This document shows, in pieces, positions 16,168-25,382 of a DNA stretch of 64,000 nucleotides. Source of the DNA: Flavobacterium sp. LC2016-13 (GTDB lineage Bacteria; Bacteroidota; Bacteroidia; Flavobacteriales; Flavobacteriaceae); NCBI RefSeq assembly GCF_009707955.1, contig NZ_WMDQ01000007.1:248001-312000 (forward strand). The letters run 5' to 3'. The first letter of the stretch is position 1. Each line of letters starts with the position of its first letter. The notes beneath the pieces were generated by a model. It had not been told where the DNA came from. It made no database searches and was given only the letters and a program-made list of their open reading frames with translations. Position numbers and translations under genes: made by a program.

Positions 16168-18342
16168 ATGAGATTCTTAATTTCAGTTTTCATTTTTATT
16201 TACTTGTTTTTATCGTCTGTCGCGATAAAAGCACAAACTACAAAAACAACTCCGGAGAAAGTTACAGATCAAAATAATGAGTTAAATGAAGTTGTCATCA
16301 AAAGACAAGCTTCATTAGTAAAATATTCGGCAAACGGAACAATAGATGTAAATGTTGCCAATACAGTACTTTCGACAAGCAGTTCTGTAAATGAATTATT
16401 AAGCAGAGTTCCGAATGTTGTCGTTGCCGAAGGACAAATTAGCGTTCTTGGAAAAGGTGAAGCGATAATTTATCTCAACGGAATATTGATTAATTATGAA
16501 CGTTTTGCAGCGATTCCGGTTTCTCAAATTTTAAAGATTGAAGTTATTTCAAATCCTTCTTCAAAATATGATGCCGAAGGAAAAGCGGTTATCAATATTA
16601 TCACTAAACCAAATATAGAAAACGGAATAATGGGAACGGCAAGTCAGCAAGTTACGGTTTCGAAATTTGCAGGAACAAGTACCAATACACTTCTTGATTT
16701 TAATTATACAAAAGGAAAATTTTCTTTTATAACCAATTACGGACTGCAATTAGGAAAAGGAAGAGAATTGTTATACACAACAAGAACGCGACCAAATCCT
16801 GATGAATTTGTGCGATCAGAATTGACAACGGATTGGAAAAGACAGTTTAATAATTATTCGAATTTCGGAATTGGTTTGCAATATACTTTTTCTCCAAAAA
16901 ATTATATTTCATTAGCCTATAGCGGTAATATAGAAGATTTGGGCGGAGTAGTAGAAAGTAGAAATTCGATCACAAACAATACCGGGAAAAGTTTTTATGC
17001 AACTGATATTGCTAAAAATGACGTTTTGCTCAATCAGTTCATTAATCTAAATTATAATGCCATAACCGATAGCAAAGGTTCTTCGTTGTTTATAGGAACC
17101 CAATATTCAAATTACAACGGTACTGTAAATGATTTTATTAATGAAAATAGTGTTGTTGATGAAACTGATGGAGAAAGATATCTCAAAAATAAAGTTGGTA
17201 ACACTATAAATATCATAAGCTTGCAAGCTGATTATTCAAGAAAAATTGGCGAAAACACAAAACTTGAAACCGGAGCTAAATTTAGTAATGCGACTATAAA
17301 ATCGGGAACAGATTTTTTAATTGCCGATGCAAGCGATATGAATTTTGAGTTTGATGATGAACTTTCGAGTGATTTTAAATACGAAGAAAAAATTAGTGCC
17401 GCTTATTTTAATTACGGAAGTTCGATTGGCGAAAAGTTCAATTTTTCAGTTGGCGCCCGAGGCGAATTTACAAAGTATGATTTATATACAAGCGCAAACG
17501 GAATTCAGAAATTCGACAAAAGTTACGGCACTTTTTTCCCAAATATGCTCTTGAATATGGATTTTTCAGAAGATCTAAAAACGCATTTTTCATTTGTTTC
17601 CAGAATAACACGCCCAAGATATCAGGCACTAAATCCGTTTGTAGTATATCAGGATCCGTTTACGACTATAGAAGGAAATCCGAATTTACTGCCCGAAAAA
17701 GTATATGCTTTTGAAATAGGAGCAATGTATAAAAAGTTTGATTTTAAAGTGGGTTATACCCATAAAACAGACCCTATTTCTGCAGCTGCTTTAAGAGGTA
17801 ATACACCAAATAGTTATATTTTGAGATCTTTAAATCTGGAAAAAGAACATACTTTTTTTACGTCGCTTTCAAAATCGTTTAATGTTAAATGGTGGAATTC
17901 TACCAATACGGTAAGTATGAATTTAACCAAATCGATTGATAATGCTTATTCTTATGCATTAGGCGCGGTAAAACCTCAAATATATTTGTATTCTAATAAT
18001 ACATTTACGATTCCCGATCTTTTCAAAATTCAATTGCTTGCGTGGTATTTGGGAGAAAAAAGTTATGGTTTACGACATGATAATAGCCGCTCAATTGTAA
18101 CTTTAGGAATTGAAAGAAACTTTTTTAAAGATGCCTTAAAGCTGAATTTTACCGCGAATGATATCTTTCACGATTTTATGGTTTCAGGAGATTATGAAGT
18201 CGGACAAACCGAAATATATTATCATAGAACTTATACCACAAATTACTTTAAATTGATTGCGACGTATAATTTCGGTAATTCTAAAAAATCAAATTATAAG
18301 AAAACTGAAATTGAGCAAAGTGAGAATAATAGGGCGAGGTAG
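16168..18342 (+). CDS. Outer-membrane TonB-type beta-barrel protein (OMP_b-brl_3-like)
   Basis: A 724-residue outer-membrane protein. The signal peptide ends near AIKAQ. A TonB-box-like segment (NELNEVVIKRQASLV) leads to a plug domain (about 45-150: SSVNELLSRVPNVVVAEGQI, then IYLNGILI and ISNPSSKYDAEGKAVINIIT), then a barrel of the type usually labelled outer membrane beta-barrel family protein. There is no carboxypeptidase-like N-terminal domain. It lies downstream of two membrane AraC regulators in the same orientation and ends at a strong terminator. I infer regulated uptake or signalling by the AraC pair; ligand unknown. The extreme C-terminus (KKTEIEQSENNRAR) is hydrophilic rather than ending in Phe. 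Confidence 0.85.
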   Translation: MRFLISVFIFIYLFLSSVAIKAQTTKTTPEKVTDQNNELNEVVIKRQASLVKYSANGTIDVNVANTVLSTSSSVNELLSRVPNVVVAEGQISVLGKGEAIIYLNGILINYERFAAIPVSQILKIEVISNPSSKYDAEGKAVINIITKPNIENGIMGTASQQVTVSKFAGTSTNTLLDFNYTKGKFSFITNYGLQLGKGRELLYTTRTRPNPDEFVRSELTTDWKRQFNNYSNFGIGLQYTFSPKNYISLAYSGNIEDLGGVVESRNSITNNTGKSFYATDIAKNDVLLNQFINLNYNAITDSKGSSLFIGTQYSNYNGTVNDFINENSVVDETDGERYLKNKVGNTINIISLQADYSRKIGENTKLETGAKFSNATIKSGTDFLIADASDMNFEFDDELSSDFKYEEKISAAYFNYGSSIGEKFNFSVGARGEFTKYDLYTSANGIQKFDKSYGTFFPNMLLNMDFSEDLKTHFSFVSRITRPRYQALNPFVVYQDPFTTIEGNPNLLPEKVYAFEIGAMYKKFDFKVGYTHKTDPISAAALRGNTPNSYILRSLNLEKEHTFFTSLSKSFNVKWWNSTNTVSMNLTKSIDNAYSYALGAVKPQIYLYSNNTFTIPDLFKIQLLAWYLGEKSYGLRHDNSRSIVTLGIERNFFKDALKLNFTANDIFHDFMVSGDYEVGQTEIYYHRTYTTNYFKLIATYNFGNSKKSNYKKTEIEQSENNRAR

Positions 18343-18347
18343 AAACA

Positions 18348-18380
18348 AAAAAGGTTTCACATATTGTGAAACCTTTTTAA
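18348..18380. terminator. Bidirectional terminator
   Basis: A perfect 14-bp stem (AAAAAGGTTTCACA with its complement) and a 3-base loop TAT, flanked by A and T runs. It lies between the convergent outer-membrane protein and aspartate kinase genes and can serve both. Confidence 0.85.
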
Positions 18381-18417
18381 TATATTTTGAATTAAATAAT
18401 TAACTTTTATAGTAAAA

Positions 18418-19677
18418 TTAATTAAGTTCTTTAGTCACAATTTGCATTGTTTCGCGGCTTACTTGTTTTAGTAAAACCTCTTTATTTTCTTCAACCGTTT
18501 GAGCAGCATTTTCTGTAAAGTGACGAATCGTATATAAAGTTACATTTTCGCTATAATCAACTTTGAATTTTTTCGAAAGAATGGCATTCAATTCATTAAA
18601 GTTTTCAAATTTATCTTCTACACAAACAGAAAAACTAATTGCAGAGTTCTGAATCAGATTCACTTTTAGTTTAAATTCATGAAACAATCCAAAAATCTCA
18701 CTAATATTTTCCTCCATAATAAAAGAGAAATCTATTGATGAAAGCGAAATCAACAACTGATTTCTTTTTACAATAAAACAAGGATATTGTGGTTCAAGAT
18801 CAACACCTTTAGAAACACAAGTTCCTTTTAATAACGGGTTGATAAACGATTTTACGTATAACGGAATTTCTTTTTTCTGTAATGGCTGTAATGTTTTTGG
18901 GTGAATAACCGTTGCGCCGTAAAAAGCCAATTCGATAGCTTCACGATACGAAATTTGGTTTAGCAAACTCGCATTTTCAAAATAACGCGGATCTGCATTC
19001 ATAACTCCCGGAACATCTTTCCAGATCGTTACACTTTCAGCATTTAAGCAATAAGCAAAAATTCCCGCCGTATAATCAGAACCTTCACGACCTAAAGTTG
19101 TAGTAAAATTATTTTCATCAGCGCCTAAAAATCCCTGCGTAATATTTAATGTTTTTCTCGGTACATTTTTACTAATAAGTTGTTGCGTTGTTTCCCAATC
19201 AACTTCAGCATCTCTGTAATTTGCATTCGTTTTGATGAAATTACGAACATCAAGCCATTGCGTTTTAATACCGCTGAAATTCATGAAATGACTCAAAATA
19301 GTAGTCGAAATCAATTCTCCAAAACTTACAATCTGATCGTAAACAAAATTATAATTTGGAGATTTATTATGTGCCAGAAAATATTCTAATTCTGAAAACT
19401 GCTCATTTACCGCAGTAAAAACAGCATGTTTTTCATCATCAAATAAATCTAATAATATTTGATTGTGGTATTTTTTAATTTCCTGTACAGATGAATTTAA
19501 CTCTCCCGATTTATCAAAATAATTCTTGATCACAACCTCAAGAGCATTTGTGGTTTTTCCCATTGCCGAAACGACTAAAATCACATCTTCATAACCCACT
19601 TTTTGCAAAACGTCGTATACGTTTCTAATTCCTTCAGCATCTTTTACCGATGCACCACCAAATTTAAATACTCTCAT
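18418..19677 (-). CDS. lysC: Aspartate kinase, monofunctional
   Basis: A 419-residue enzyme phosphorylating aspartate, the first step to lysine/diaminopimelate, threonine and methionine. The N-terminal kinase signature KFGGASV is at residues 4-10; VVSAMGKTTN, TTLGREGSDYTAGIFAYCL and the VWKDVPGVMNADPR-like segment complete the kinase domain. The remaining ~130 residues form two ACT-like regulatory modules. I start at MRVFKFGG; sixteen upstream codons come from a low-complexity leader (repeated AAATCTAAAATTAAAA). No homoserine dehydrogenase domain is fused. No diaminopimelate or threonine gene is adjacent. Feedback inhibition by lysine or threonine is expected from the family. Confidence 0.92.
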   Translation of the reverse strand: MRVFKFGGASVKDAEGIRNVYDVLQKVGYEDVILVVSAMGKTTNALEVVIKNYFDKSGELNSSVQEIKKYHNQILLDLFDDEKHAVFTAVNEQFSELEYFLAHNKSPNYNFVYDQIVSFGELISTTILSHFMNFSGIKTQWLDVRNFIKTNANYRDAEVDWETTQQLISKNVPRKTLNITQGFLGADENNFTTTLGREGSDYTAGIFAYCLNAESVTIWKDVPGVMNADPRYFENASLLNQISYREAIELAFYGATVIHPKTLQPLQKKEIPLYVKSFINPLLKGTCVSKGVDLEPQYPCFIVKRNQLLISLSSIDFSFIMEENISEIFGLFHEFKLKVNLIQNSAISFSVCVEDKFENFNELNAILSKKFKVDYSENVTLYTIRHFTENAAQTVEENKEVLLKQVSRETMQIVTKELN

Positions 19678-19741
19678 TTTTAATTTTAGATTTTTAATTT
19701 TAGATTTCAAATTGAATGAAATCAAGTATTTCTTTATGTTT

Positions 19742-19790
19742 TTTTGCCACAGATTATAGAATTAAAATGATTTTATAATCTGTGTCGGAC
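19742..19790. repeat. Short inverted repeat between GNAT and lysC
   Basis: CACAGATTATA and its complement TATAATCTGTG flank about 15 bases. The preceding TTTTTGCCACAG resembles the ends of other repeats in this window (35179, 58282). Confidence 0.5.
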
Positions 19791-19798
19791 GAATATTT

Positions 19799-20272
19799 TT
19801 ATAATTTTTCTAAAAACGCATTAATTCCCGCTTCATCCATCTGAACCACTTGCCATCCATCTAGGATTTTTGCTCCGGAGTTCTCGTAAAATTTAACTGC
19901 TGGTGTATTCCAGTCCAGAACATTCCATTCGACTCTTCGAACATTATCTCGTTTTCCCTGTTTCATTATTTCAGCATAAAGCGCAGATCCTAAACCTGTA
20001 CCGCGCATTTTTTCTTTCACGATTAAATCTTCAAGATGAATTGTTTTTCCTTTCCAGGTAGAATAGCGGTAATAGTACAATGCAATTCCAACAATTTCCT
20101 TTTCAAGTTCAGCAACAAATACGTGAAACAAAGGTTTTTCGCCAAAACCATCACGTACTAAATCGTCAACTGTAATAACAACAGCTTCAGGTTCTTTTTC
20201 GAATATTGCCAACTCTTGTATTAATCCCAAAACGGCTTTCATGTCTTCAGGATTTCCTTTTCTAATATTCAT
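19799..20272 (-). CDS. GNAT family N-acetyltransferase
   Basis: A 157-residue acetyl-CoA-dependent transferase. The start MNIRKGNPEDM gives the usual beta-1 strand. The acetyl-CoA loop is KMRGTGLGSAL (Q/RxxGxG/A form), preceded by HLEDLIVKE and followed by WNVLDWNTPAVKFYENSGAK. The overall pattern resembles spermidine/diamine acetyltransferases (SSAT-like), but the substrate is not established. Earlier in-frame codons up to 20320 add hydrophobic, unlikely residues. It lies 121 bases downstream of lysC on the same strand, with an inverted repeat between, so a separate transcript is likely. Confidence 0.85.
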   Translation of the reverse strand: MNIRKGNPEDMKAVLGLIQELAIFEKEPEAVVITVDDLVRDGFGEKPLFHVFVAELEKEIVGIALYYYRYSTWKGKTIHLEDLIVKEKMRGTGLGSALYAEIMKQGKRDNVRRVEWNVLDWNTPAVKFYENSGAKILDGWQVVQMDEAGINAFLEKL

Positions 20273-20493
20273 ATATATGATAGTTTTTTTAAAATTATAT
20301 CTTGGCTCTTTTGTTTGCAATGTGTCTGTTTAACACAGAAGATTTAAAAAAAGACAATTTCCTATATTCTTATTATTAATCACTTATTAGCTAAATATGT
20401 ATTTTTTTATACGGTATTTTCAGCTTTAATTAGCAAATATACAATAGTGGCAAACTAACGAAATAATTTTTAAACCATTCTCACAAAAAAAAC

Positions 20494-20501
20494 GATATTT
20501 G
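20494..20501 (+). promoter_or_regulatory. -7-like promoter box of fbp
   Basis: GATATTTG matches TAnnTTTG except at the first base and lies 32 bases before the fbp start. Confidence 0.4.
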
Positions 20502-20533
20502 TGACTTAAAATTAAAACTACAACGATATAGTA

Positions 20534-21541
20534 ATGGAAGAACGCAATAAAACACTGGGAGAGTTTATTATTGAGAACCAAAAAGCATTTCAGTATTCGT
20601 CGGGAGAGCTTTCCCGAATTATCAACTCTATTCGTTTGGCAGCCAAGGTTGTCAATCATAAAGTAAACCAAGCCGGATTAGTGGATATTATTGGCGCTGC
20701 AGGCGAGCAAAATATTCAGGGAGAAGATCAGCAAAAATTAGATGTCTATGCAAACGAAGTATTTATCCAGACGTTAATAAACCGTGAGATTGTCTGTGGT
20801 ATTGCTTCAGAAGAAAACGACGATTTTATTACAGTTCAGGGGAGCGACAACTGTCATAATAATAAGTACGTGATCTTAATGGATCCGCTTGACGGATCTT
20901 CAAACATTGATGTAAATGTTTCTGTAGGGACTATTTTTTCTGTTTTTAGAAGAATAACTCCAATAGGAACTCCGGTAACAAGCGAGGATTTTTTACAACC
21001 GGGAATCAATCAGGTGGCAGCAGGCTATGTAATTTACGGAACTTCGACAATGCTGGTTTATACAACGGGTTATGGCGTAAATGGTTTTACATTAAACCCC
21101 GCAATCGGAACGTTTTATCTTTCACATCCAAACATGAAATTTCCTAAAGACGGAAATATCTATTCAGTAAACGAAGGAAATTATGTTCATTTTCCGCAAG
21201 GAGTAAAAAATTATATCAAATATTGTCAGCGTGAAGAAGAAGACAGACCTTATACTTCAAGATACATTGGAAGTTTAGTGGCTGATTTTCATAGAAACAT
21301 GATCAAAGGCGGAATTTATTTATATCCAACAAGTTCAAAAGCACCAAAAGGAAAACTACGTTTATTATATGAATGTAATCCAATGGCATTTCTTGCAGAA
21401 CAAGCAGGAGGAAAAGCAACAGATGGTTTTGGTAGAATTATGGAAATCCAGCCAACAGAACTGCACGAAAGAGTTCCTTTTTTCTGCGGAAGTTATAATA
21501 TGGTAGAAAAAGCGGAGGAATTTATGGCGGAGGCGCTTTAG
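20534..21541 (+). CDS. fbp: Fructose-1,6-bisphosphatase class I
   Basis: A 335-residue cytosolic enzyme converting fructose 1,6-bisphosphate to fructose 6-phosphate in gluconeogenesis. The metal and catalytic motifs are EENDDF (about 93-98) and MDPLDGSSNIDVNVSVGT (about 116-133). YIGSLVADFHRNMIKGGIYL and LLYECNPMAFLAEQAGGKAT are substrate-site and C-terminal class I signatures. Length is full for the family. It is a single-gene transcript with its own promoter and a strong terminator, divergent from the GNAT gene. Confidence 0.95.
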   Translation: MEERNKTLGEFIIENQKAFQYSSGELSRIINSIRLAAKVVNHKVNQAGLVDIIGAAGEQNIQGEDQQKLDVYANEVFIQTLINREIVCGIASEENDDFITVQGSDNCHNNKYVILMDPLDGSSNIDVNVSVGTIFSVFRRITPIGTPVTSEDFLQPGINQVAAGYVIYGTSTMLVYTTGYGVNGFTLNPAIGTFYLSHPNMKFPKDGNIYSVNEGNYVHFPQGVKNYIKYCQREEEDRPYTSRYIGSLVADFHRNMIKGGIYLYPTSSKAPKGKLRLLYECNPMAFLAEQAGGKATDGFGRIMEIQPTELHERVPFFCGSYNMVEKAEEFMAEAL

Positions 21542-21590
21542 GTTACAGTATTCAGTTTTTAGTGTTCAGGCTCAATTTAAAATAAATAGA

Positions 21591-21628
21591 AAACCCGACA
21601 GATTTTTAAACTTGTCGGGTTTGTATTT
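21591..21628 (+). terminator. Terminator of fbp
   Basis: A perfect 10-bp stem AAACCCGACA (21591-21600) with TGTCGGGTTT (21613-21622), 12-base loop, followed by a mixed T-rich run. Confidence 0.75.
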
Positions 21629-21678
21629 TTATATTATTATAAGTTTTTATCTTCAGTTTAAAAACTGAACACTAAATA

Positions 21679-22110
21679 CTATTTATGCATATGTTGCATT
21701 TCGTAAACAAAAGTGTCTGCATCTACTTTTTTATCTACTAGTGATAATGCTTTTGCTATGATATAATTTACGTTGCTTGGTGTAAAACCCAAAGCAATTC
21801 CTAATTTTCTCAACATTACTTCTTGTTGGTCTTCCAAATGATGATCTACATGCACCATTCTAGTTAAATCGTATAAACGCTCTAAACGCTGAACGTGTAA
21901 ATAAGGCGGGTTGATTGGATATTTTAAAGGATCGTTAAGAATTTCTTCGTATTCAGTCTCTGAAATTTCTAAACGTGAAGCTAATTTATCCAAGAAACTC
22001 TTTTCTTCAGGAAGTACTATTCCGTCTGCTAATGCTACACGAACAATTGCTGAAAAGTGACCTTTGTTTCTTTGTTTGAATTCGCTATCGAATAAATCTG
22101 AAAATGACAT
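21679..22110 (-). CDS. TerB-like (tellurite-resistance family) protein
   Basis: A 143-residue helical protein of TerB type: ALADGIVLPEEKSFLDKLA with the acidic turn typical of TerB metal-binding repeats, then LTRMVHVDHHLEDQQEVMLR. It is probably cytoplasmic. TerB-like proteins take part in membrane-associated stress complexes, but single copies like this have no proven role and no other ter gene is near. I start at MSFSDLF, seven residues after the longest start. It is convergent with fbp. Confidence 0.75.
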   Translation of the reverse strand: MSFSDLFDSEFKQRNKGHFSAIVRVALADGIVLPEEKSFLDKLASRLEISETEYEEILNDPLKYPINPPYLHVQRLERLYDLTRMVHVDHHLEDQQEVMLRKLGIALGFTPSNVNYIIAKALSLVDKKVDADTFVYEMQHMHK

Positions 22111-22281
22111 AATTATAGAGTTTTTTATCACGCAAATATAAATCTTATTTTAAATTATTAATTTTAATTTTCTCATAAAATTTAACTTATTTTTCTGCGT
22201 TGAATTAATGTCGGGCTTTATTTACTTTTCAAAATTAATCGTAAGTTTACAGCCCCTTAATCAATTAATACCATTTTACCT

Positions 22282-22875
22282 ATGTCAGAATTTTGGATTT
22301 ATTTTCAGATAGGATTAAAGCACGTTTTAGATATTCACGCTTATGATCACGTTCTTTTTTTAATCGCATTAACCGTTCCGTATACCTTTAAAGACTGGAA
22401 ACGCATTTTACTTTTGGTTTCTGTTTTTACAGTTGGGCACACATTGGCCTTGTTGCTTTCGGTTTTTGGAATCGTTGCTGTAAAAGTAAGTCTTGTTGAG
22501 TTTTTAATTCCCATTACAATATTAATAACCGCCTTTTATCATCTTTTTACAGCAGGAAAAGCAGCTAAAAATGATGGATTGAATTTGATATTTTTTGTGA
22601 CCTTGTTTTTTGGGATAATTCACGGACTTGGATTCTCTAATTATTTTAAAACAATTTTAGGAGGTACACCAACGTCAAAATTAGTACCTTTAGGGGAATT
22701 TGCATTAGGGATAGAAGCTGCGCAACTTGTTGTTGTTTTTGTAGTTTTGATATTGTCATATATAGTACAAACCGTATTTCGTTTTTCAAAACGCGATTGG
22801 GCACTTGTAATGTCGGCTTTTATTATTGGAGTTGTGGTTCCGATGATTATTGATAGCCCTATTTGGAACAGATAA
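22282..22875 (+). CDS. HupE/UreJ-like membrane protein
   Basis: A 197-residue integral membrane protein with about six helices. Conserved polar residues lie inside the membrane: HVLDIHAYDHVLFLIALTVP near the N-terminus, FTVGHTLALLLS, and FGIIHGLGFSNYF. This His/Asp pattern is the HupE/UreJ-type signature; some members carry nickel or cobalt. No hydrogenase, urease or cobalamin gene is nearby, so metal transport is only a family-based guess. It is probably co-transcribed with the following dCMP deaminase gene six bases later. Confidence 0.75.
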   Translation: MSEFWIYFQIGLKHVLDIHAYDHVLFLIALTVPYTFKDWKRILLLVSVFTVGHTLALLLSVFGIVAVKVSLVEFLIPITILITAFYHLFTAGKAAKNDGLNLIFFVTLFFGIIHGLGFSNYFKTILGGTPTSKLVPLGEFALGIEAAQLVVVFVVLILSYIVQTVFRFSKRDWALVMSAFIIGVVVPMIIDSPIWNR

Positions 22876-22881
22876 AATTAA

Positions 22882-23313
22882 ATGGAAGTAAAAAAATTAA
22901 ATAAATACGATAAAGCGTATCTTCGAATTGCAAAAGAATGGAGTTTGCTATCGTATTGCAAACGTAAACAAGTGGGCGCCATTATCGTAAAAGACAGAAT
23001 GATTATTTCTGACGGATACAACGGCACACCATCCGGATTTGAAAATTGCTGCGAAGACGAAGAAGGATTAACACGTTGGGATGTTTTGCATGCAGAAGCC
23101 AATGCAATACTAAAAGTAGCAAGATCAACACAATCCTGCGAAGGAGCAACATTGTACATTACGCTTTCGCCATGCAAGGAATGCAGTAAATTAATACATC
23201 AGTCCGGGATAAAAAGAGTAGTTTATCAGGATGGTTATCGTGACGACTCAGGAATTCAATTTTTAATAAAAGCAGGTATTGAAGTCGAGCATATTCCTGT
23301 TTTAGAAGAATAA
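22882..23313 (+). CDS. Deoxycytidylate (dCMP) deaminase family enzyme
   Basis: A 143-residue zinc enzyme, probably dCMP to dUMP for thymidylate synthesis. The zinc and catalytic motifs are HAEANAI (His ligand and catalytic Glu) and SPCKECSKLI (two Cys ligands). The N-terminal YLRIAKEWSLLSYCKRKQVG and DGYNGTPSGFENC are typical of dCMP deaminase/ComEB. Its stop codon overlaps the next gene's start (TAATG), so it is translationally coupled to the S41 protease gene. Deaminase identity is firm; substrate dCMP is by family. Confidence 0.9.
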   Translation: MEVKKLNKYDKAYLRIAKEWSLLSYCKRKQVGAIIVKDRMIISDGYNGTPSGFENCCEDEEGLTRWDVLHAEANAILKVARSTQSCEGATLYITLSPCKECSKLIHQSGIKRVVYQDGYRDDSGIQFLIKAGIEVEHIPVLEE

Positions 23314-24890
23314 TGAAATTTAATTCAAAATATTTACCCATCGTTATAGGAGCAACTTTTGCTCTTGGCACCGTTCTCGGAAGCATTATGAATGCTCCTG
23401 CAGATGATCAGCTTTTGGCTAAAAACAGTTCGAAAACCAAACTAAATAAACTCATCGATTTTATCAATAATGAATATGTTGATAATGTCAATACAGATTC
23501 TATTGTAAATCTTACCGTAGATAATATCCTTTCAAAATTAGATCCGCATTCTGTTTATATTCCGCCAAGCGAACAAGCAGAAGTTGCCGAAAGCATGAAA
23601 GGAGATTTCGTGGGAATTGGAATCAATTTTTATATGTACCGAGATTCTGTGGCAATTATCAGACCTGTTGAAAATGGCCCTTCGGCGAAAGCAGGATTAA
23701 AATCTGGAGACCGAATTTTATTTGCCGGAAAAACGAAATTGTTTGGCCGAAAATTGCCTTCTGATAGTTTATTTTCGAAATTAAAAGGGATAAAAGGTTC
23801 TGAAATCGAGTTGACGGTTTTTAGAAAATCAGAACAAAAGAAGCTTAAGTTTAAAATTAAAAGAGATGTTATTCCGCTAAAAAGTGTTGATGCCTCTTTA
23901 TTAATTGATAATAAAACCGGTTACATCAAAATAAACCGTTTTGCCGAAACAACTTTTAAAGAATTTAAAACAGGTTTAACAAGATTAAAACAAAACGGAA
24001 TTCAATCATTAGTTGTCGACCTTCGCGATAATGGCGGTGGTTATATGGAAGAAGCTATAGCAATTGCCGATGAATTTCTAAAGGATAAACAACTGATTGT
24101 TTTTACGAAAAATAAAAACGGAACAACTGATAAAACCTACGCAACTAAAAGCGGCAGTTTTGAAACGGGAAAATTATACGTTTTAATTAATGAAAATAGT
24201 GCCTCAGCAAGTGAGATTTTAGCCGGAGCTATTCAGGATAATGATCGCGGAATTATTGTTGGGCGCCGTTCTTTTGGAAAAGGTTTGGTACAACGCGAAA
24301 TGGATTTTAATGATGGTTCTGCTGTGAGACTTACAGTTGCAAGGTATTACACACCAACCGGAAGATCAATTCAAAAACCATATACAAAAGGCAACGAAGA
24401 ATATTTTAAAGAATCTGAAGATCGCATTAAATCAGGTGAACTTTATGCGAAAGACAGTATAAAAGTAGCCGATTCTTTGAAATTTAAAACACCAAAAGGA
24501 AGAATCGTTTACGGTGGCGGCGGAATTGTTCCGGATATTTTTGTACCAATGGAAGCTGAACACGGAAATGAAAATGTTGGGTATTTGCTGCAAACCGGAA
24601 TTGTTGGGCATTTTGTTTTTGAAGAATTAGATAAAAACAGAAATGCTTTTGCGGGACTTCATTTTAATGAATTTTTAGCCAAGATGAAAAATTCAGACGC
24701 TTACTTTAAAAAATTCAAAAATTATATTTTATTAACCGGTTTAGATTTAAAATTAGATCACACAAAAGCTTTGGTTAATAGATATATTACTGCAGAATTT
24801 GCCCGTCAGTTATATGGCGAATTGTATTATTATGATGTTATTCTTAAGGATGACGCTATGGTTAAAGCAGTTACAAATTCAAAGAAATAA
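23313..24890 (+). CDS. S41 family C-terminal processing peptidase
   Basis: A 525-residue envelope protease. The N-terminus (MKFNSKYLPIVIGATFALGT) is a signal or anchor helix. A PDZ domain spans about 85-180 (GIGINFYMYRDSVAIIRPVE, then GPSAKAGLKSGDRILFAG). The S41 core has VVDLRDNGGGYMEEAI, the catalytic S298 in NENSASASEI and, 25 residues on, K323 in RRSFGKGLVQ, the usual Ser-Lys dyad spacing. It would act in the periplasm on C-termini of misfolded or precursor proteins. Its start overlaps the dCMP deaminase stop by one base, an unlikely functional link but a shared transcript. Confidence 0.92.
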   Translation: MKFNSKYLPIVIGATFALGTVLGSIMNAPADDQLLAKNSSKTKLNKLIDFINNEYVDNVNTDSIVNLTVDNILSKLDPHSVYIPPSEQAEVAESMKGDFVGIGINFYMYRDSVAIIRPVENGPSAKAGLKSGDRILFAGKTKLFGRKLPSDSLFSKLKGIKGSEIELTVFRKSEQKKLKFKIKRDVIPLKSVDASLLIDNKTGYIKINRFAETTFKEFKTGLTRLKQNGIQSLVVDLRDNGGGYMEEAIAIADEFLKDKQLIVFTKNKNGTTDKTYATKSGSFETGKLYVLINENSASASEILAGAIQDNDRGIIVGRRSFGKGLVQREMDFNDGSAVRLTVARYYTPTGRSIQKPYTKGNEEYFKESEDRIKSGELYAKDSIKVADSLKFKTPKGRIVYGGGGIVPDIFVPMEAEHGNENVGYLLQTGIVGHFVFEELDKNRNAFAGLHFNEFLAKMKNSDAYFKKFKNYILLTGLDLKLDHTKALVNRYITAEFARQLYGELYYYDVILKDDAMVKAVTNSKK

Positions 24891-24965
24891 TAATAATTTT
24901 TTAAAATATAATGTAACTAATCTTGCGAAAAATAGAGCGAGATTTACATTCAAATAATACTATAT

Positions 24966-25280
24966 ATGAAAAATTTAAAAAGAATAAGTCTTCTTGCAAT
25001 TTTGATGGCTTTTGTAATTTCCTGCGCAAGTATGAAAGATAATAATAATGCAGTTACAGGTAAAGTTGATTCGATCGAATCAGGAAAAGATGGTTATACG
25101 GCTAAAGTTACTACGGATGCTAAAGAAGTTTATTTTGCAACAGTCAGTATTGTAAATGTTGGCGGACCTGAAAATTACAAACAATTAAAAATTGGAGATG
25201 TAGTTTCGTTAAAAGGAGAAATCTGGAAAACGGATGATGAAAAACATATCAAAGTAACTCAGATTGTTTCGGTTAAATAA
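24966..25280 (+). CDS. Small lipoprotein, OB-like
   Basis: A 104-residue lipoprotein. The lipobox VISC places the cysteine at residue 20, after a basic and hydrophobic start (MKNLKRISLLAILMAF). The mature part is a compact beta-rich domain (AVTGKVDSIESGKDGYTAKV, then GDVVSLKGEIWKTDDEKHIK) that reads like a small OB-fold. No specific family is recognised. It follows the S41 protease gene by 75 bases and ends before a palindromic repeat. Confidence 0.7.
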   Translation: MKNLKRISLLAILMAFVISCASMKDNNNAVTGKVDSIESGKDGYTAKVTTDAKEVYFATVSIVNVGGPENYKQLKIGDVVSLKGEIWKTDDEKHIKVTQIVSVK

Positions 25281-25300
25281 AAACCAAACAAAATAAAAAT

Positions 25301-25375
25301 AAACCATATAAGTTATATAAGTTCATTTAATACTTAACGTATAGATTAGATGAACTTATATAACTTATATGGTTT
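25301..25375. repeat. Palindromic repeat (ACCATATAAG family), perfect 25-bp arms
   Basis: The left arm (25301-25325) and right arm (25351-25375) are perfect inverted copies of each other, built on ACCATATAAGTTATATAAG, with a 25-base spacer. It lies between convergent genes. It may act as a terminator or a protein-binding palindrome. Related copies are at 5698, 39849 and 52592. Confidence 0.85.
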
Positions 25376-25382
25376 AATAATT

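Noticed and set aside
19678..19725. Leader peptide or riboswitch upstream of lysC
   Set aside because: The leader is just tandem AAATCTAAAATTAAAA units; there is no Lys-rich frame and no lysine riboswitch-like pairing.
21679..22110. Tellurite-resistance operon
   Set aside because: Only one TerB-like gene is present, with no terC, terD or related genes around it.
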